Counted from the first letter of the stretch, positions 22,345 through 31,175 are shown. The stretch is 39,254 bases of DNA from HRBIN15 sp039630445 (GCA_039630445.1 JBCNVA010000082.1:1-39254); one strand, 5' to 3'. Numbers and translations are program-made. The notes: a model not told the origin generated them from the letters alone.

Positions 22345-24834
22345 ATGCAAAAGCACTTTGTGTATCTGGGCGTCATCGTTGTGTTGGCGGGATTAGCTAT
22401 CTGGGGCTTGTATAAGTTGCCCACCCGTCAGGGTCTCGATGTGAAGGGCGGTATCCGCATGACGCTCCGCGCGGAGGTGGAGAAGCTTCCGCCCGAAGAG
22501 CAGAAAAAATGGGACGCCAGTCGGCTGAACCTCGTGGCGGATATCCTGCAGAAGCGTATCGACACGCTGGGCGTGGTGGAGCCGGGCGTGTTCAAGCGGG
22601 GCGACCGTGAGATTGTGATTGAGCTGCCGGGCTACACGAACGAACAGGAGGCACGCGAGCTGCTCTCCGTCACCGCCCGACTGGAGTTTCGCTACCTCAA
22701 AGATGCACGCTCCGAAAAGAACCCGAACGCCCGCTATGAAATTGTCGTGGAGAAAGATGAGCGGGGTGAGGAGATTGTCCGCTTTCGCGACCTGGGCGAC
22801 CCAAAGGAGCCAGGCAAGCTAATCAAAGAGGGCACGCCTGAATATCTGCAGATTATCAAGAACTCGCCGCTGATTATCACAGGCGATGACCTGCGCGACG
22901 CCGAGGTGGTCAGCCAGGCTTTTAGCCCGGAGGTTGCGCTCTATCTGAAGCCCGAAGCCGCCGATAAGTTCGCCCGCGCCACCTCGCTCTATCTCAAGGA
23001 GCATATCGCGATTGTACTGGATGATCGGATTATCTCAGCCCCTGTGGTGGAGGCAGCTAACCTGCGCGAGCCAGTGATTCGGGGCAATTTCACGCTGAAG
23101 GAAGCCACCCGCCTGCGCGACCTGCTGCGCGCCGGCGCGCTGCCCGTGAGCCTGCGCGTGGAGACCATCAACCGCATCGAGCCGATTCTGGGCGCGCGGG
23201 CATGGGATCGCATCTTTCAGGCAGGCGTCATCGGTTCGATCCTCGTCGCGCTGTTTATGATTGTCTACTATCTGCTTCCGGGCGTGCTGGCGGCGATTGC
23301 GCTGGCGCTTTACATTCTGTTCGCCATTGTGGTGTTCAAGGCGGTGGGGGTCACCTTCTCGCTGCCTGCCATCGCAGGCTTTATCCTGTCTATTGGCATG
23401 GCGGTGGACGCCAACATCCTGATTTTTGAGCGGGTCAAAGAAGAGCTGCGCATCGGTAAGACACTGCTGGCAGCGATCGATGCGGGCTTCAAACGCGCCT
23501 TCCCCGCCATTTTCGACTCGAACCTCAGCACGATCATTACTTGTATGATCTTGTATTACTACGGCACAGGTCCCGTGCAGGGCTTTGCAACCACGCTGGC
23601 GATTGGTGTGCTGATCAGCTTTTTCACGGCGATCACCTGCACGCGCACGCTGCTCTACGCGCTGGTCGGTGTGGGCATTCATCCCAGCCCTAAGCTGTTC
23701 GGTCTATACCGCCAGATTGGCGTGACGATTGGTGAGGGGCTGGAGCATGTGCGAGACCGCTTCGACTTTGTGGGGCGCCGTCGCCTGTTCTATGCCCTCA
23801 GCGGTGCGCTAATCGCCGCTGGGCTGGTGTTCTGGCTGGGGCTGGGTGGTCTGAAGCCTGGGATTGACTTCGCGGGCGGAAGTGAGCTGGTGGTCGAATC
23901 GCGCCAGCCGATTCGGGCGAGCCTAAACGAGGTCACGGCACTGCTGCGCAAGGCGGGCTTTGAAAAAGTGGGCGCGCAGTTTGCAGAGGGCAACCGCCAG
24001 CTGATCGTGCATGTGGCGGAGGCGAGCGATCGGGACAAAGCACGCATCCTGAGCGCCCTGCAACCGCTGGGCACCCTGAAAGAGGTGAGCTTCGCCAGCA
24101 TCAGCCCGCGTATCCGTGCCGAGATTGTGCAGCGCGCTTACACCGCCGTGTTCCTCGCGCTGATTGCCATCCTGTTCTATATCGCCGTGCGCTTCGCGAT
24201 TGAAGGTGGCTGGAGCGGATTCAAGTTTGGCGTCGCGGCGATGCTGGCTGTGGGGCACGATGTGCTGATCGTGGTCGGCTCGTCCGCCATTCTGGGCTAC
24301 CTGCTCGGCTGGGAGGTCAACTCGCTCTTCCTCACCGCGTTGCTGACCCTTATCGGTTTCTCGGTACATGACACGATCGTGGTGTACGATCGCATCCGCG
24401 AGAATCTGCGCTATCGGGTGAAAGGTGAAACGCTAGAGTCAATCGTCAACCGCAGTCTGAACCAGACGCTGGCACGCTCTATCAATACGAGCTTGACGCT
24501 GGTGCTGGTGCTGATCGCGCTGATGATTTGGGGTGCGGTGACACACGACCTGCGCCACTTCTATGTGGCGATGACTGTCGGTACGATCGTGGGAACCTAC
24601 TCGTCGATCTACATCGCCAGCCAGATGATTGTGGACTGGGAGGCGTTCCGCACGCGCGCGCAGGCACGGCAGGAGAGTGCTATGCGTGCCACTGCTACCA
24701 GCCCCAAGCCCGCCACACCTAAGCCCGTCACCAGCACGGAGCAGCAGCCCGTCGCCGCAGGCGCAACCACCACGCCACCTAAGCCGAAAAAGCCAAACCG
24801 CCCGAGCAAGCCCAGACGCAAACGAAGATATTAG
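22345..24834 (+). CDS. secDF: Fused protein-export membrane protein SecDF
   Basis: The protein has 829 residues. The SecD half (about 1-470) opens with a membrane helix and LDVKGGIRMTLRAEV, has a long extracytoplasmic domain and a six-helix RND-type membrane block (SIGMAVDANILIFERVKEEL). The SecF half starts near residue 475 and contains GLKPGIDFAGGSELVVES and GFSVHDTIVVYDRIRENLR. SecD and SecF use the proton-motive force to pull preproteins out of SecYEG; they are separate in many bacteria and fused in others such as Bacillus. The last ~45 residues are a Pro/Lys/Thr-rich tail (TPPKPKKPNRPSKPRRKRRY) unlike the family core. An octamer tandem array starts directly after the stop. Confidence 0.95.
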   Translation: MQKHFVYLGVIVVLAGLAIWGLYKLPTRQGLDVKGGIRMTLRAEVEKLPPEEQKKWDASRLNLVADILQKRIDTLGVVEPGVFKRGDREIVIELPGYTNEQEARELLSVTARLEFRYLKDARSEKNPNARYEIVVEKDERGEEIVRFRDLGDPKEPGKLIKEGTPEYLQIIKNSPLIITGDDLRDAEVVSQAFSPEVALYLKPEAADKFARATSLYLKEHIAIVLDDRIISAPVVEAANLREPVIRGNFTLKEATRLRDLLRAGALPVSLRVETINRIEPILGARAWDRIFQAGVIGSILVALFMIVYYLLPGVLAAIALALYILFAIVVFKAVGVTFSLPAIAGFILSIGMAVDANILIFERVKEELRIGKTLLAAIDAGFKRAFPAIFDSNLSTIITCMILYYYGTGPVQGFATTLAIGVLISFFTAITCTRTLLYALVGVGIHPSPKLFGLYRQIGVTIGEGLEHVRDRFDFVGRRRLFYALSGALIAAGLVFWLGLGGLKPGIDFAGGSELVVESRQPIRASLNEVTALLRKAGFEKVGAQFAEGNRQLIVHVAEASDRDKARILSALQPLGTLKEVSFASISPRIRAEIVQRAYTAVFLALIAILFYIAVRFAIEGGWSGFKFGVAAMLAVGHDVLIVVGSSAILGYLLGWEVNSLFLTALLTLIGFSVHDTIVVYDRIRENLRYRVKGETLESIVNRSLNQTLARSINTSLTLVLVLIALMIWGAVTHDLRHFYVAMTVGTIVGTYSSIYIASQMIVDWEAFRTRAQARQESAMRATATSPKPATPKPVTSTEQQPVAAGATTTPPKPKKPNRPSKPRRKRRY

Positions 24835-24914
24835 CGAAGTAGCGAAATGGCGAAATAGCGAAGTGGCGAAATAGTGAAATGGCGAAGTAGCAAAGTGAGG
24901 GAGTAGCGAGGTGG
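24835..24914 (+). repeat. Octamer tandem array (10 x CGAARTRG-like), secDF-MFS gap
   Basis: Ten consecutive 8-bp units, such as CGAAGTAG, CGAAATGG and CGAAGTGG, begin at the base after the secDF stop codon and end 3 bp before the MFS start codon. The last unit, CGAGGTGG, carries a Shine-Dalgarno-like GAGGTGG. A second array of the same octamer lies at 34405-34474. Confidence 0.93.
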
Positions 24915-24917
24915 TGA

Positions 24918-26141
24918 ATGGTACGCATTACGCCCGCGTCGGAGGCGCATCTAAAAAAGCGGGCGCTGCTTGCGGTCTTTCTGACGATTTGCGTCAGCCT
25001 GATTGGGTTCGGGATTGTGATCCCGCTGCTGCCGTTTTATGCGCAGCGGTTCCGGGCGTCTGAATGGCAGGTTGGGCTGCTTTTTGCCTCCTTCTCGCTG
25101 GCACAACTGATCGCCGCGCCGATTCTGGGCGACTGGTCGGATCGTTGGGGGCGTCGCCCCGTGCTGATTCTGAGCCTGCTGGGATCGGCGTTGAGCTTCA
25201 TCATGCTTGCGCTGGCAGGCAACCTGTTCTGGCTGTTCGCCTCACGGATTGTGGACGGCTTCACAGGGGGCAACATCACGACGGCACGCGCTTATATTGC
25301 CGACATTAGCGAGCCGCACGAGCGCGCCCGCAACTATGGGCTGATTGGCGCGGCGTTTGGACTGGGCTTTATTCTGGGTCCAGCGCTGGGAGGTGGACTG
25401 GCGAAGTTCGGACTGGAAACGCCGGCGTGGGTGGCGGCAGGTGTCTCGCTTTTAGCAGCGGTGCTGGGCTGGCGATGGCTGCCCGAAACTGTGCATACCG
25501 TGCCTGCACGGCGTCCGTCACCCTGGCGTGAGCTGCCCGCGCTGATGCGACGCCCCCTGCTTGGACGCCTGCTCTGGATCGATCTGATGCTCTGGAGCGC
25601 GTTCTCGGTCTATCAGACAACCTTTCCCCTGTTTACACACAGGCGATTTGGACTGGGACCTGTGGAGAACGGCTATGTGCTGGCGGTAGTGGGGCTGGTC
25701 AGCGTGCTGATGCAGGTGATAGCTGTCGGGCGAGCGGTGCATGCGCTTGGCGAGCGGCGGACACTGCTGGTGGGGCTGGGATTCACAGTGGTGGGGCTGA
25801 CAGGCGCGGCATTTGTGCCGTACCTCCCGCTCTTTCTGGGGGCGATCATCCTCGCTGCGGTAGGTGGTGCGCTTGCCTTGCCCAGCTTTACCAGTCTGCT
25901 CAGCCAGGCGGCAGGGGCAGATGAGCAGGGGCGCATTCAGGGGGTGGGCGGCTCGCTCGAGAGCTTTGCCCGCGTCATCGGTCCCATCTGGGGCAACGGG
26001 TTGCTCGCCTATGGCGAATCGCTGCCTTACGCCTCCGCTGCGCTGCTGCTTGGGCTGGTGATGGTCATCGCGCTTGGCATCCCCCCGAAGCCACTCGCCC
26101 CCGATGCGGACGCTCAGGGTTATGAAACTGCACGCCAATAA
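24918..26141 (+). CDS. Major facilitator superfamily drug-efflux-like transporter
   Basis: The protein has 407 residues and about 12 membrane helices in two halves. Motif A of the drug:proton antiporter group is clear (GDWSDRWGRRPVLI, about residue 72), together with an SRIVDGFTGGN stretch in the next helix and the motif-C-like GFILGPALGG in helix 5, as in TetA-type transporters. The substrate is unknown. The start codon follows the last octamer repeat, which supplies GAGGTGG as a possible ribosome-binding site. The stop overlaps the first base of dispersed repeat copy C. Confidence 0.9.
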   Translation: MVRITPASEAHLKKRALLAVFLTICVSLIGFGIVIPLLPFYAQRFRASEWQVGLLFASFSLAQLIAAPILGDWSDRWGRRPVLILSLLGSALSFIMLALAGNLFWLFASRIVDGFTGGNITTARAYIADISEPHERARNYGLIGAAFGLGFILGPALGGGLAKFGLETPAWVAAGVSLLAAVLGWRWLPETVHTVPARRPSPWRELPALMRRPLLGRLLWIDLMLWSAFSVYQTTFPLFTHRRFGLGPVENGYVLAVVGLVSVLMQVIAVGRAVHALGERRTLLVGLGFTVVGLTGAAFVPYLPLFLGAIILAAVGGALALPSFTSLLSQAAGADEQGRIQGVGGSLESFARVIGPIWGNGLLAYGESLPYASAALLLGLVMVIALGIPPKPLAPDADAQGYETARQ

Positions 26142-26295
26142 TACCAGTCAGGTTTTCAAACGGCATGGTATTCTGGACGGCTCAAGCCGCTCCTATGCAG
26201 ACGAAGCCGACCCCTGTCGGCTGTAGCCCGCGTAGGCGGGCTTCGTTGGCAGAGGAACGGCTTTAGCCGTGGATCACTGGACGCCCCAATCGGTC
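26141..26295 (-). repeat. Cruciform dispersed repeat, copy C
   Basis: A 155-bp copy in the same orientation as copy B, from ATACCAGTCAGG to CCAATCGGTCT. It exactly fills the gap between the convergent MFS and nuoN genes: its first base is the last base of the MFS stop TAA, and its last base is directly next to the nuoN stop codon. Its hairpins could end transcription from both sides. Confidence 0.87.
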
Positions 26296-27783
26296 TTAGC
26301 GCAAAGGCACTGCTCCCAGATTCGTGCTGACCGCCTGTCCAATCGCCTGACGGCTCGATTCGGCAAGGGGGCGAGGAGCAATCCCTAACCCCAGCAGCCC
26401 GATCAAGCAGGCGAGCAGGCAGGCGGCCATCGGTGTAGGGACATGCCAGCGGGCAGGAGGTGCCTCGGCAGGCTCGGCATAGAGGCTAAAAGTTAACCGC
26501 AGATAGTATGCCGCGCCCACCACACTGGTCAACGCCAACACAATCGCCAGCAAGGTCTGACCCCCTTCCAGCGCGCCCAGAAACAGGTACCACTTGCCCC
26601 AAAAGCCCGCTGTGGGCGGAATGCCCGCCAGAGAGAGCATGAGAATCGCCATCACGAACGCGGCAAAGGGTTGACGGCGCGCTAACCCGCGCAGGGCGTC
26701 TACCGTGGTGGCGTCGCCAGCGCGCGCCATCAGCGACAGCACACCAAACGCGCCCACCACCATCAGCGCATAGGCAGTCAGATAGAACAGCACGCCCGTC
26801 AGCCCTGTGGTGTTCATGCTGACCAGCCCGACCGCAAGGTAGCCTGCATGCCCCACGCTGGAGTAGGCAAGCATCCGCTTCGCATCGTGCTGCACCAGCG
26901 CCGCCAAATTGCCCACCAGCATCGACAGCAGCGCAATTGCCCACAGGATCGGCGACCAGAGGGTCACCATCGGCATCGCTGCGCTTAGCAGGCGCAGCAG
27001 CACGCCCACCGCCGCCACCTTCGAAACCGCTGCCATATATGCCGTCACAACCGTGGGCGCGCCCTGATACACATCGGGCGTCCAAAAATGGAACGGTGCC
27101 AACGCCGCTTTGAACCCCAGCCCCACCAGCATCAGCGCAAGGCTGGCAATCAGCAGCACGCGCGTCATCTCGCCAGACACGCCACCCATCCAGAAGGTGC
27201 CGAGGGCGCGCATATCGACGCTGCCCGACGCCCCATAAAGCAGCGCGATCCCGTACAGAAAGAACGCTGAGGCGAACGCTCCCAACAGAAAATATTTCAA
27301 CGCGGCTTCCTCTGAACGCACCTCCGCCCGTGCCAGCCCTGCCAGCACATAAAGCGCCAGCGACAGCACCTCCAGCCCCAAAAAGATGACCATCAAATTC
27401 GTGCTGGAGGTCATAATCATGGCGCCTGCTGTCGCAAACAGCAGCAGGGGATAGAACTCGCCATACCGAATATTACGCGCTCGCAAATAATCATCGGCAA
27501 ACAGCAACACCAACCCGCTGGACACCAGAATCGCAAGGTTCAGTAGCACGGTGATGTTGTCGCTCAGAGCCGTCTCTGCCCATGTCAGGAGGTTAGAACC
27601 CCACAAATTGAGCTGGAAATAGCCCGCCAGACCTAATCCCAGTAGGCTGATGAGCAGTAAGGGTGCATGCCGTCCACGCGGCAGGGACAGCTCTGCGATC
27701 AACACTAATAGCGCAGCGCCAATCACCGTCAGCACTGGCAGCAGCGCGCGCCACTCTACCTGCGGTACGGTCAAAGCCTCCAT
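26296..27783 (-). CDS. nuoN: NADH-quinone oxidoreductase subunit N
   Basis: The protein has 495 residues and about 14 membrane helices, the normal layout of complex I subunit N. Conserved antiporter-like segments include FFLYGIALLYGASGSVD, GLGFKAALAPFHFWTPDVYQ (key Lys and His) and LAYSSVGHAGY. The ATG at 27783 is preferred to an in-frame codon 87 nt upstream because the family starts there and a TATACT box lies only 11 nt before it. NuoN is one of the proton-pumping subunits. No other nuo gene is in the window, but a neighbouring operon could lie elsewhere. It ends at repeat copy C. Confidence 0.95.
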   Translation of the reverse strand: MEALTVPQVEWRALLPVLTVIGAALLVLIAELSLPRGRHAPLLLISLLGLGLAGYFQLNLWGSNLLTWAETALSDNITVLLNLAILVSSGLVLLFADDYLRARNIRYGEFYPLLLFATAGAMIMTSSTNLMVIFLGLEVLSLALYVLAGLARAEVRSEEAALKYFLLGAFASAFFLYGIALLYGASGSVDMRALGTFWMGGVSGEMTRVLLIASLALMLVGLGFKAALAPFHFWTPDVYQGAPTVVTAYMAAVSKVAAVGVLLRLLSAAMPMVTLWSPILWAIALLSMLVGNLAALVQHDAKRMLAYSSVGHAGYLAVGLVSMNTTGLTGVLFYLTAYALMVVGAFGVLSLMARAGDATTVDALRGLARRQPFAAFVMAILMLSLAGIPPTAGFWGKWYLFLGALEGGQTLLAIVLALTSVVGAAYYLRLTFSLYAEPAEAPPARWHVPTPMAACLLACLIGLLGLGIAPRPLAESSRQAIGQAVSTNLGAVPLR

Positions 27784-27794
27784 GCGTGCGAGAA

Positions 27795-27821
27795 AGTATA
27801 CCAGAATGGGATAGGTATACT
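27795..27821. promoter_or_regulatory. Divergent TATACT boxes for nuoN and the second Uma2 gene
   Basis: On the minus strand TATACT (27795-27800) lies 11 nt before the nuoN ATG. On the plus strand TATACT (27816-27821) lies 8 nt before the GTG at 27830. The two boxes are 15 bp apart, so polymerases would compete and nuoN and the Uma2 gene may be expressed in an either/or manner. Neither has a clear -35 element. Confidence 0.45.
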
Positions 27822-27829
27822 GCTTACGG

Positions 27830-28393
27830 GTGAGAGTGATGGCAACAGTTCGGCACATGCCGAGGCGCAAGCGGCGCTACACGGAGCAGGACTTATTGGC
27901 GATGCCTAACGATGGGCGCAAGTATGAACTGGTCAACGGGAGGATCCAGGTCGTGCCCACAGGAGCAAGACATGGATGGATCGGAGCAAGATTATCGGGC
28001 AAGATCTATTCCGTTTTGCCCGATACGCTTTATGCGTTTGACTCCAGCACAGGCTTTCGGATGGCAGGAGGTAACATTCGCAGCCCCGACTTTGCGCTTA
28101 TGCGCGTGGAGCGCCTTCCAAGCGGCAAACCTCCCATCGATTTCGCTGACGGCGCACCCGACCTCGCCGTTGAGATCGTTTCGCCCTCCGAAAACCTGCA
28201 AGACCTCTATCAGAAAGTGGCGGAGTACTTCGAGTCGGGTTCGCGCGAGGTGTGGCTGCTGTTCCCAGAGCGCAAGCAGGTCTATCGCTACACCGCCCCG
28301 CTGGAGATCGAGGTGCTGCGCGAGAACGATATTCTAACAGGTGGCGAACTGCTGCCTGATTTCAAGGTGCGCGTGGGCGAACTGTTTGAATGA
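27830..28393 (+). CDS. Uma2-family putative endonuclease-like protein
   Basis: The protein has 187 residues from GTG 27830 (ATG 27839 is an alternative). The Uma2 core is intact: ELVNGRIQVVPTG near the start, then SPDFALMR (Asp), PDLAVEIVSPSEN (Asp and Glu with the SPS hallmark), KVAEYFESGSREVWLLFP and a C-terminal LPDFKVRVGELFE. The fold belongs to the PD-(D/E)XK group; activity in vivo has not been established for the family. It lacks the coiled-coil tail of the Uma2 protein at 10197-10889. It is convergent with hisH, with only 2 nt between the stop codons. Confidence 0.88.
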   Translation: MRVMATVRHMPRRKRRYTEQDLLAMPNDGRKYELVNGRIQVVPTGARHGWIGARLSGKIYSVLPDTLYAFDSSTGFRMAGGNIRSPDFALMRVERLPSGKPPIDFADGAPDLAVEIVSPSENLQDLYQKVAEYFESGSREVWLLFPERKQVYRYTAPLEIEVLRENDILTGGELLPDFKVRVGELFE

Positions 28394-28395
28394 CA

Positions 28396-29010
28396 TTATA
28401 AAATTGACAAAAAGTTTCTCAAAATGCTCAGTCCGACGGCACCGCTCTTTTCTGGGTGGAACTGCACGGCAAAGAGGTTGCCTTGCTGCACGGCGCATGG
28501 GAAGCGCACTCCGTAGTCGCACCAGGCAGTGATCAGGCGCGGCTCAGCAGGCTCTGGATAGAAGGAGTGGACGAAGTAGACGAAGGCTTGCTCTGGCATC
28601 CCCTGCCACAGTGGACAGGAGGGCACAGGTAGCAGCTGGTTCCAGCCGATGTGCGGCACGGGCAGCGGGAAGCTCCCATGCGACTGGAACCCAACCACGC
28701 GCCCCCTCAGAACGCCCAGCCCCTCCACGCCAGGCGACTCCTCGCTCGATTCAAACAGCAGCTGCAATCCCAGACAGATACCCAGAAAAGGCTTACCGTT
28801 CTCAATGATAGCGCGGAGGGGGGCGACAAGCCCCGCCTCATGCAACCTTGCCATCGCTGCGCCGAACGCACCCACACCAGGCAACACCACAGCATCAGCC
28901 GTGCGAATCGTGGCGGGGTCTGCTGTAATCTGCGCGGGCGCGCCCAGCGCTTCGAACGCCTTCTGCACGCTGCGCAGATTGCCCATGCCGTAGTCGATAA
29001 TGGCAATCAT
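28396..29010 (-). CDS. hisH: Imidazole glycerol phosphate synthase, glutaminase subunit HisH
   Basis: The protein has 204 residues. It is a class I glutamine amidotransferase with nucleophile Cys79 in GICLGLQLLFE and the His185/Glu187 pair in AVQFHPEKSG. The start IAIIDYGMGNLRSV is typical of HisH. The protein makes ammonia from glutamine and passes it to HisF in the fifth histidine-pathway step. The start overlaps the hisB stop by 4 nt (ATGA), indicating coupled translation. hisF, hisA and hisI are not in the window. Confidence 0.96.
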   Translation of the reverse strand: MIAIIDYGMGNLRSVQKAFEALGAPAQITADPATIRTADAVVLPGVGAFGAAMARLHEAGLVAPLRAIIENGKPFLGICLGLQLLFESSEESPGVEGLGVLRGRVVGFQSHGSFPLPVPHIGWNQLLPVPSCPLWQGMPEQAFVYFVHSFYPEPAEPRLITAWCDYGVRFPCAVQQGNLFAVQFHPEKSGAVGLSILRNFLSIL

Positions 29011-29648
29011 AGCGGTTCGCTGCCCAGCGGTGGCTCCTCGCTTGCCCCCTCCACAAAGCCTTTGGTGGACGGGATCGCGCTCTGGCGCGGGTGATAGCGC
29101 GTCGCCATTTCCAGCGCCTTGGCGAACGCCTTGAAAATCGCCTCGATCGCGTGGTGGTCATTCGTGGCGTTCAGTAAGCGGACGTGCAGCGTTGCGCCTG
29201 CGTGTGTGGCGAAGGCGCGGAAAAACTCGGCGGTCAGCTCGGTGGGGAAATTGCCAATCACTTCGCGCCGGAAGCTTGCCTCAAACTGCAGTAGCGGACG
29301 CCCGCAGAGATCGAGCGCGACCATCGCTAGCGCCTCGTCCATCGGCACAATCGCCCAGCCGAACCGATTGATGCCACGCATATCGCCCAGCGCCTGCTGC
29401 ACCGCCTTGCCCAAGCAGATGCCTACATCCTCCACCACATGATGCTCGTCCACATGCAGGTCGCCGTCCGCGTCAATCACCAGATCAATCAGCCCGTGCC
29501 GCGCCACCTGTGCCAGCATGTGGTCAAAGAAGCCGATTCCCGTCTTGATCTGGGCGTTGCCGATGCCATCTAAATCGACGGAAGTATAGACGCGCGTCTC
29601 GCTGCTCTCGCGCTCATACATGCCAAATCGTGACCCTGTCGGTTTCAT
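29007..29648 (-). CDS. hisB: Imidazoleglycerol-phosphate dehydratase HisB
   Basis: The protein has 213 residues. The metal-binding motifs are visible: FFDHML, DEHHVVEDVGI (the usual DxHHTxED with Val in place of Thr), a mid-protein DLCGRP, and NDHHAIEAIFKAFA. It removes water from imidazole glycerol phosphate in histidine synthesis. This is the monofunctional form without the phosphatase domain of enterobacteria. The ATG at 29648 overlaps the hisD stop by 4 nt and is taken for that reason; an ATG 27 nt downstream is possible. Confidence 0.95.
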   Translation of the reverse strand: MKPTGSRFGMYERESSETRVYTSVDLDGIGNAQIKTGIGFFDHMLAQVARHGLIDLVIDADGDLHVDEHHVVEDVGICLGKAVQQALGDMRGINRFGWAIVPMDEALAMVALDLCGRPLLQFEASFRREVIGNFPTELTAEFFRAFATHAGATLHVRLLNATNDHHAIEAIFKAFAKALEMATRYHPRQSAIPSTKGFVEGASEEPPLGSEPL

Positions 29649-30937
29649 CGATGTTCCTCCTTCAGGCGCACCTCTACGCCATAAGCGTGTCCATCGAACC
29701 CCTCCTCTTGTGCCAGCGCGACAATCGCGTCGCCCAGTGCGGAGAGCGCTTTGGGGCTAAAAGCGATTAGACTGCTGCGTTTTACAAAAGTCTCCACCGA
29801 CACGGGCGATTCGAAGCGCGCAGCACCGCCTGTCGGCAGAGTGTGGCTGGGACCTGCGAGGTAGTCGCCCAGCGATTGCGGAGTGGTGTGTCCCAGCAAG
29901 AGGCTGCCCGCACACCTTACCTTTGGCAGGTACCGCCACGGCTCCTGCACCATCAGACTCAGATGCTCTGGAGCAACCTCGTTCGCTAGCTCGATCGCCT
30001 CATCTAAGTCGCGCGTGAGAACGGCGAGGCTGTTCTGAAGCGACTGCTGCAAAATTGGCTGCCGCTGGCGCATCGGCAATTGCTCGTTAATCGCCTGAAT
30101 CGTTTCATTCACCACGCGCTCCGACGGGCTGAACAGGAAGCCCACCGACTCCTCGCCATGCTCCAGCTGGGTGAGGAGGTCGGCAGCAATATAGGCGGGA
30201 TTCGCGCTCTCATCGGCGACAATCGCCACCTCGCTGGGACCCGCCCACAGATCGACGCCCACCTGACCCCACAGCAGTCGCTTGGCGAGGTTCACATAGA
30301 GATTGCCAGGACCCACAATTTTATCAACGCGCGGGACGCTCTCCGTGCCAAACGCCATCGCCGCAATCGCCTGTGCGCCGCCCACCTTGAACACGCGCGA
30401 CACGCCCGATTCGCGCGCCGCCACCAGCACCGAAGCGGGCAGGGAACCATCGCGCTGCGGCGGCGTGCAGAGAATCATCTCGGAAACGCCCGCCACCTGC
30501 GCAGGCACAGCGTTCATAATCACCGTGCTGGGGTATTTTGCGCGTCCACCTGGCACATAGAGTCCAACGCGCTGCAGCGGCTGCACCCACTGTCCTACAA
30601 ACCCGCCTGACGGCTCCACCAACCACCACGAACGCGGTCTCTGTGCCTCATGGAAGCGGCGCACACGCGCGATTGCCTGACGCAGGGCATCCAGCAGGTG
30701 CGGTTCAAGCTGCCCATAGGCGCGTTCGAACTCCTCCTCGGACACTTCGAGGTGGGTCAGGGTAGGGCAGTCCCACTGGCGGGTGAACGCCAGCAGCGCC
30801 GCGTCACCCTCTTGGCGCACTCGCTCGCAAATTGAGCGAACATTCGCTTCCACCTCGGGAGGAAACTCCTGCACCTTTCGAAGCAGCAGCGCACGCACGC
30901 ACTCCCGCGAATCGCCCCGACAGTCCAGCACTCGCAT
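29645..30937 (-). CDS. hisD: Histidinol dehydrogenase HisD
   Basis: From the ATG at 30937 the protein has 430 residues, the family's usual size; longer in-frame starts at 30961 and 31105 add unrelated residues. Typical segments are PGGRAKYPSTVIMNAVPAQVAG, KVGGAQAIAAMAFGTESVP, KIVGPGN, AGPSEVAIVADE and AGPSHTLPTGGAARF. The enzyme performs the last two oxidations of histidine synthesis with NAD and zinc. It is the first gene of the hisD-hisB-hisH unit. A TATCAT box 13 nt upstream of the ATG may be its promoter. The 238-bp interval 30938-31175 ahead of dop holds a small GCCCAG/CTGGGC hairpin but no gene. Confidence 0.95.
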   Translation of the reverse strand: MRVLDCRGDSRECVRALLLRKVQEFPPEVEANVRSICERVRQEGDAALLAFTRQWDCPTLTHLEVSEEEFERAYGQLEPHLLDALRQAIARVRRFHEAQRPRSWWLVEPSGGFVGQWVQPLQRVGLYVPGGRAKYPSTVIMNAVPAQVAGVSEMILCTPPQRDGSLPASVLVAARESGVSRVFKVGGAQAIAAMAFGTESVPRVDKIVGPGNLYVNLAKRLLWGQVGVDLWAGPSEVAIVADESANPAYIAADLLTQLEHGEESVGFLFSPSERVVNETIQAINEQLPMRQRQPILQQSLQNSLAVLTRDLDEAIELANEVAPEHLSLMVQEPWRYLPKVRCAGSLLLGHTTPQSLGDYLAGPSHTLPTGGAARFESPVSVETFVKRSSLIAFSPKALSALGDAIVALAQEEGFDGHAYGVEVRLKEEHR

Positions 30938-31163
30938 CGCTACAGGATGTATGATACCCATGTTCAGGCTGGGAAGCCCCAAAACCGCATCGAAAGGCTC
31001 CAGAACGCCATCGGAAAGCCCCGATCGGCAGAGGGGGAGGCGTCGGTGTTTGTCTGATTTGAAACTGCAAAACCCTGCCCAGCATCTACCTGGGCGAAAG
31101 TACACCCTCTAAGGGATACTCCTGAGCAGGTGGCGATCGTGAACCCTTTCGCCGAATCTGGGG

Positions 31164-31169
31164 TATAAT
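31164..31169 (+). promoter_or_regulatory. TATAAT -10 box, leaderless dop promoter
   Basis: A consensus TATAAT preceded by GGGG ends 6 nt before the GTG start of dop, so transcription should begin at or next to the start codon. No Shine-Dalgarno sequence is possible in that gap. This is the clearest leaderless candidate in the window and would drive the whole proteasome unit. Confidence 0.6.
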
Positions 31170-31175
31170 TCCCTT

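Noticed and set aside
24835..24914. A CRISPR array
   Set aside because: Units are 8 bp with no spacers and no cas genes nearby; this is a simple tandem repeat.
31076..31094. An intrinsic terminator between hisD and dop (GCCCAG/CTGGGC hairpin)
   Set aside because: It is only 6 bp, is not followed by a T-run on the plus strand, and lies upstream of both divergent genes, where a terminator is not expected.
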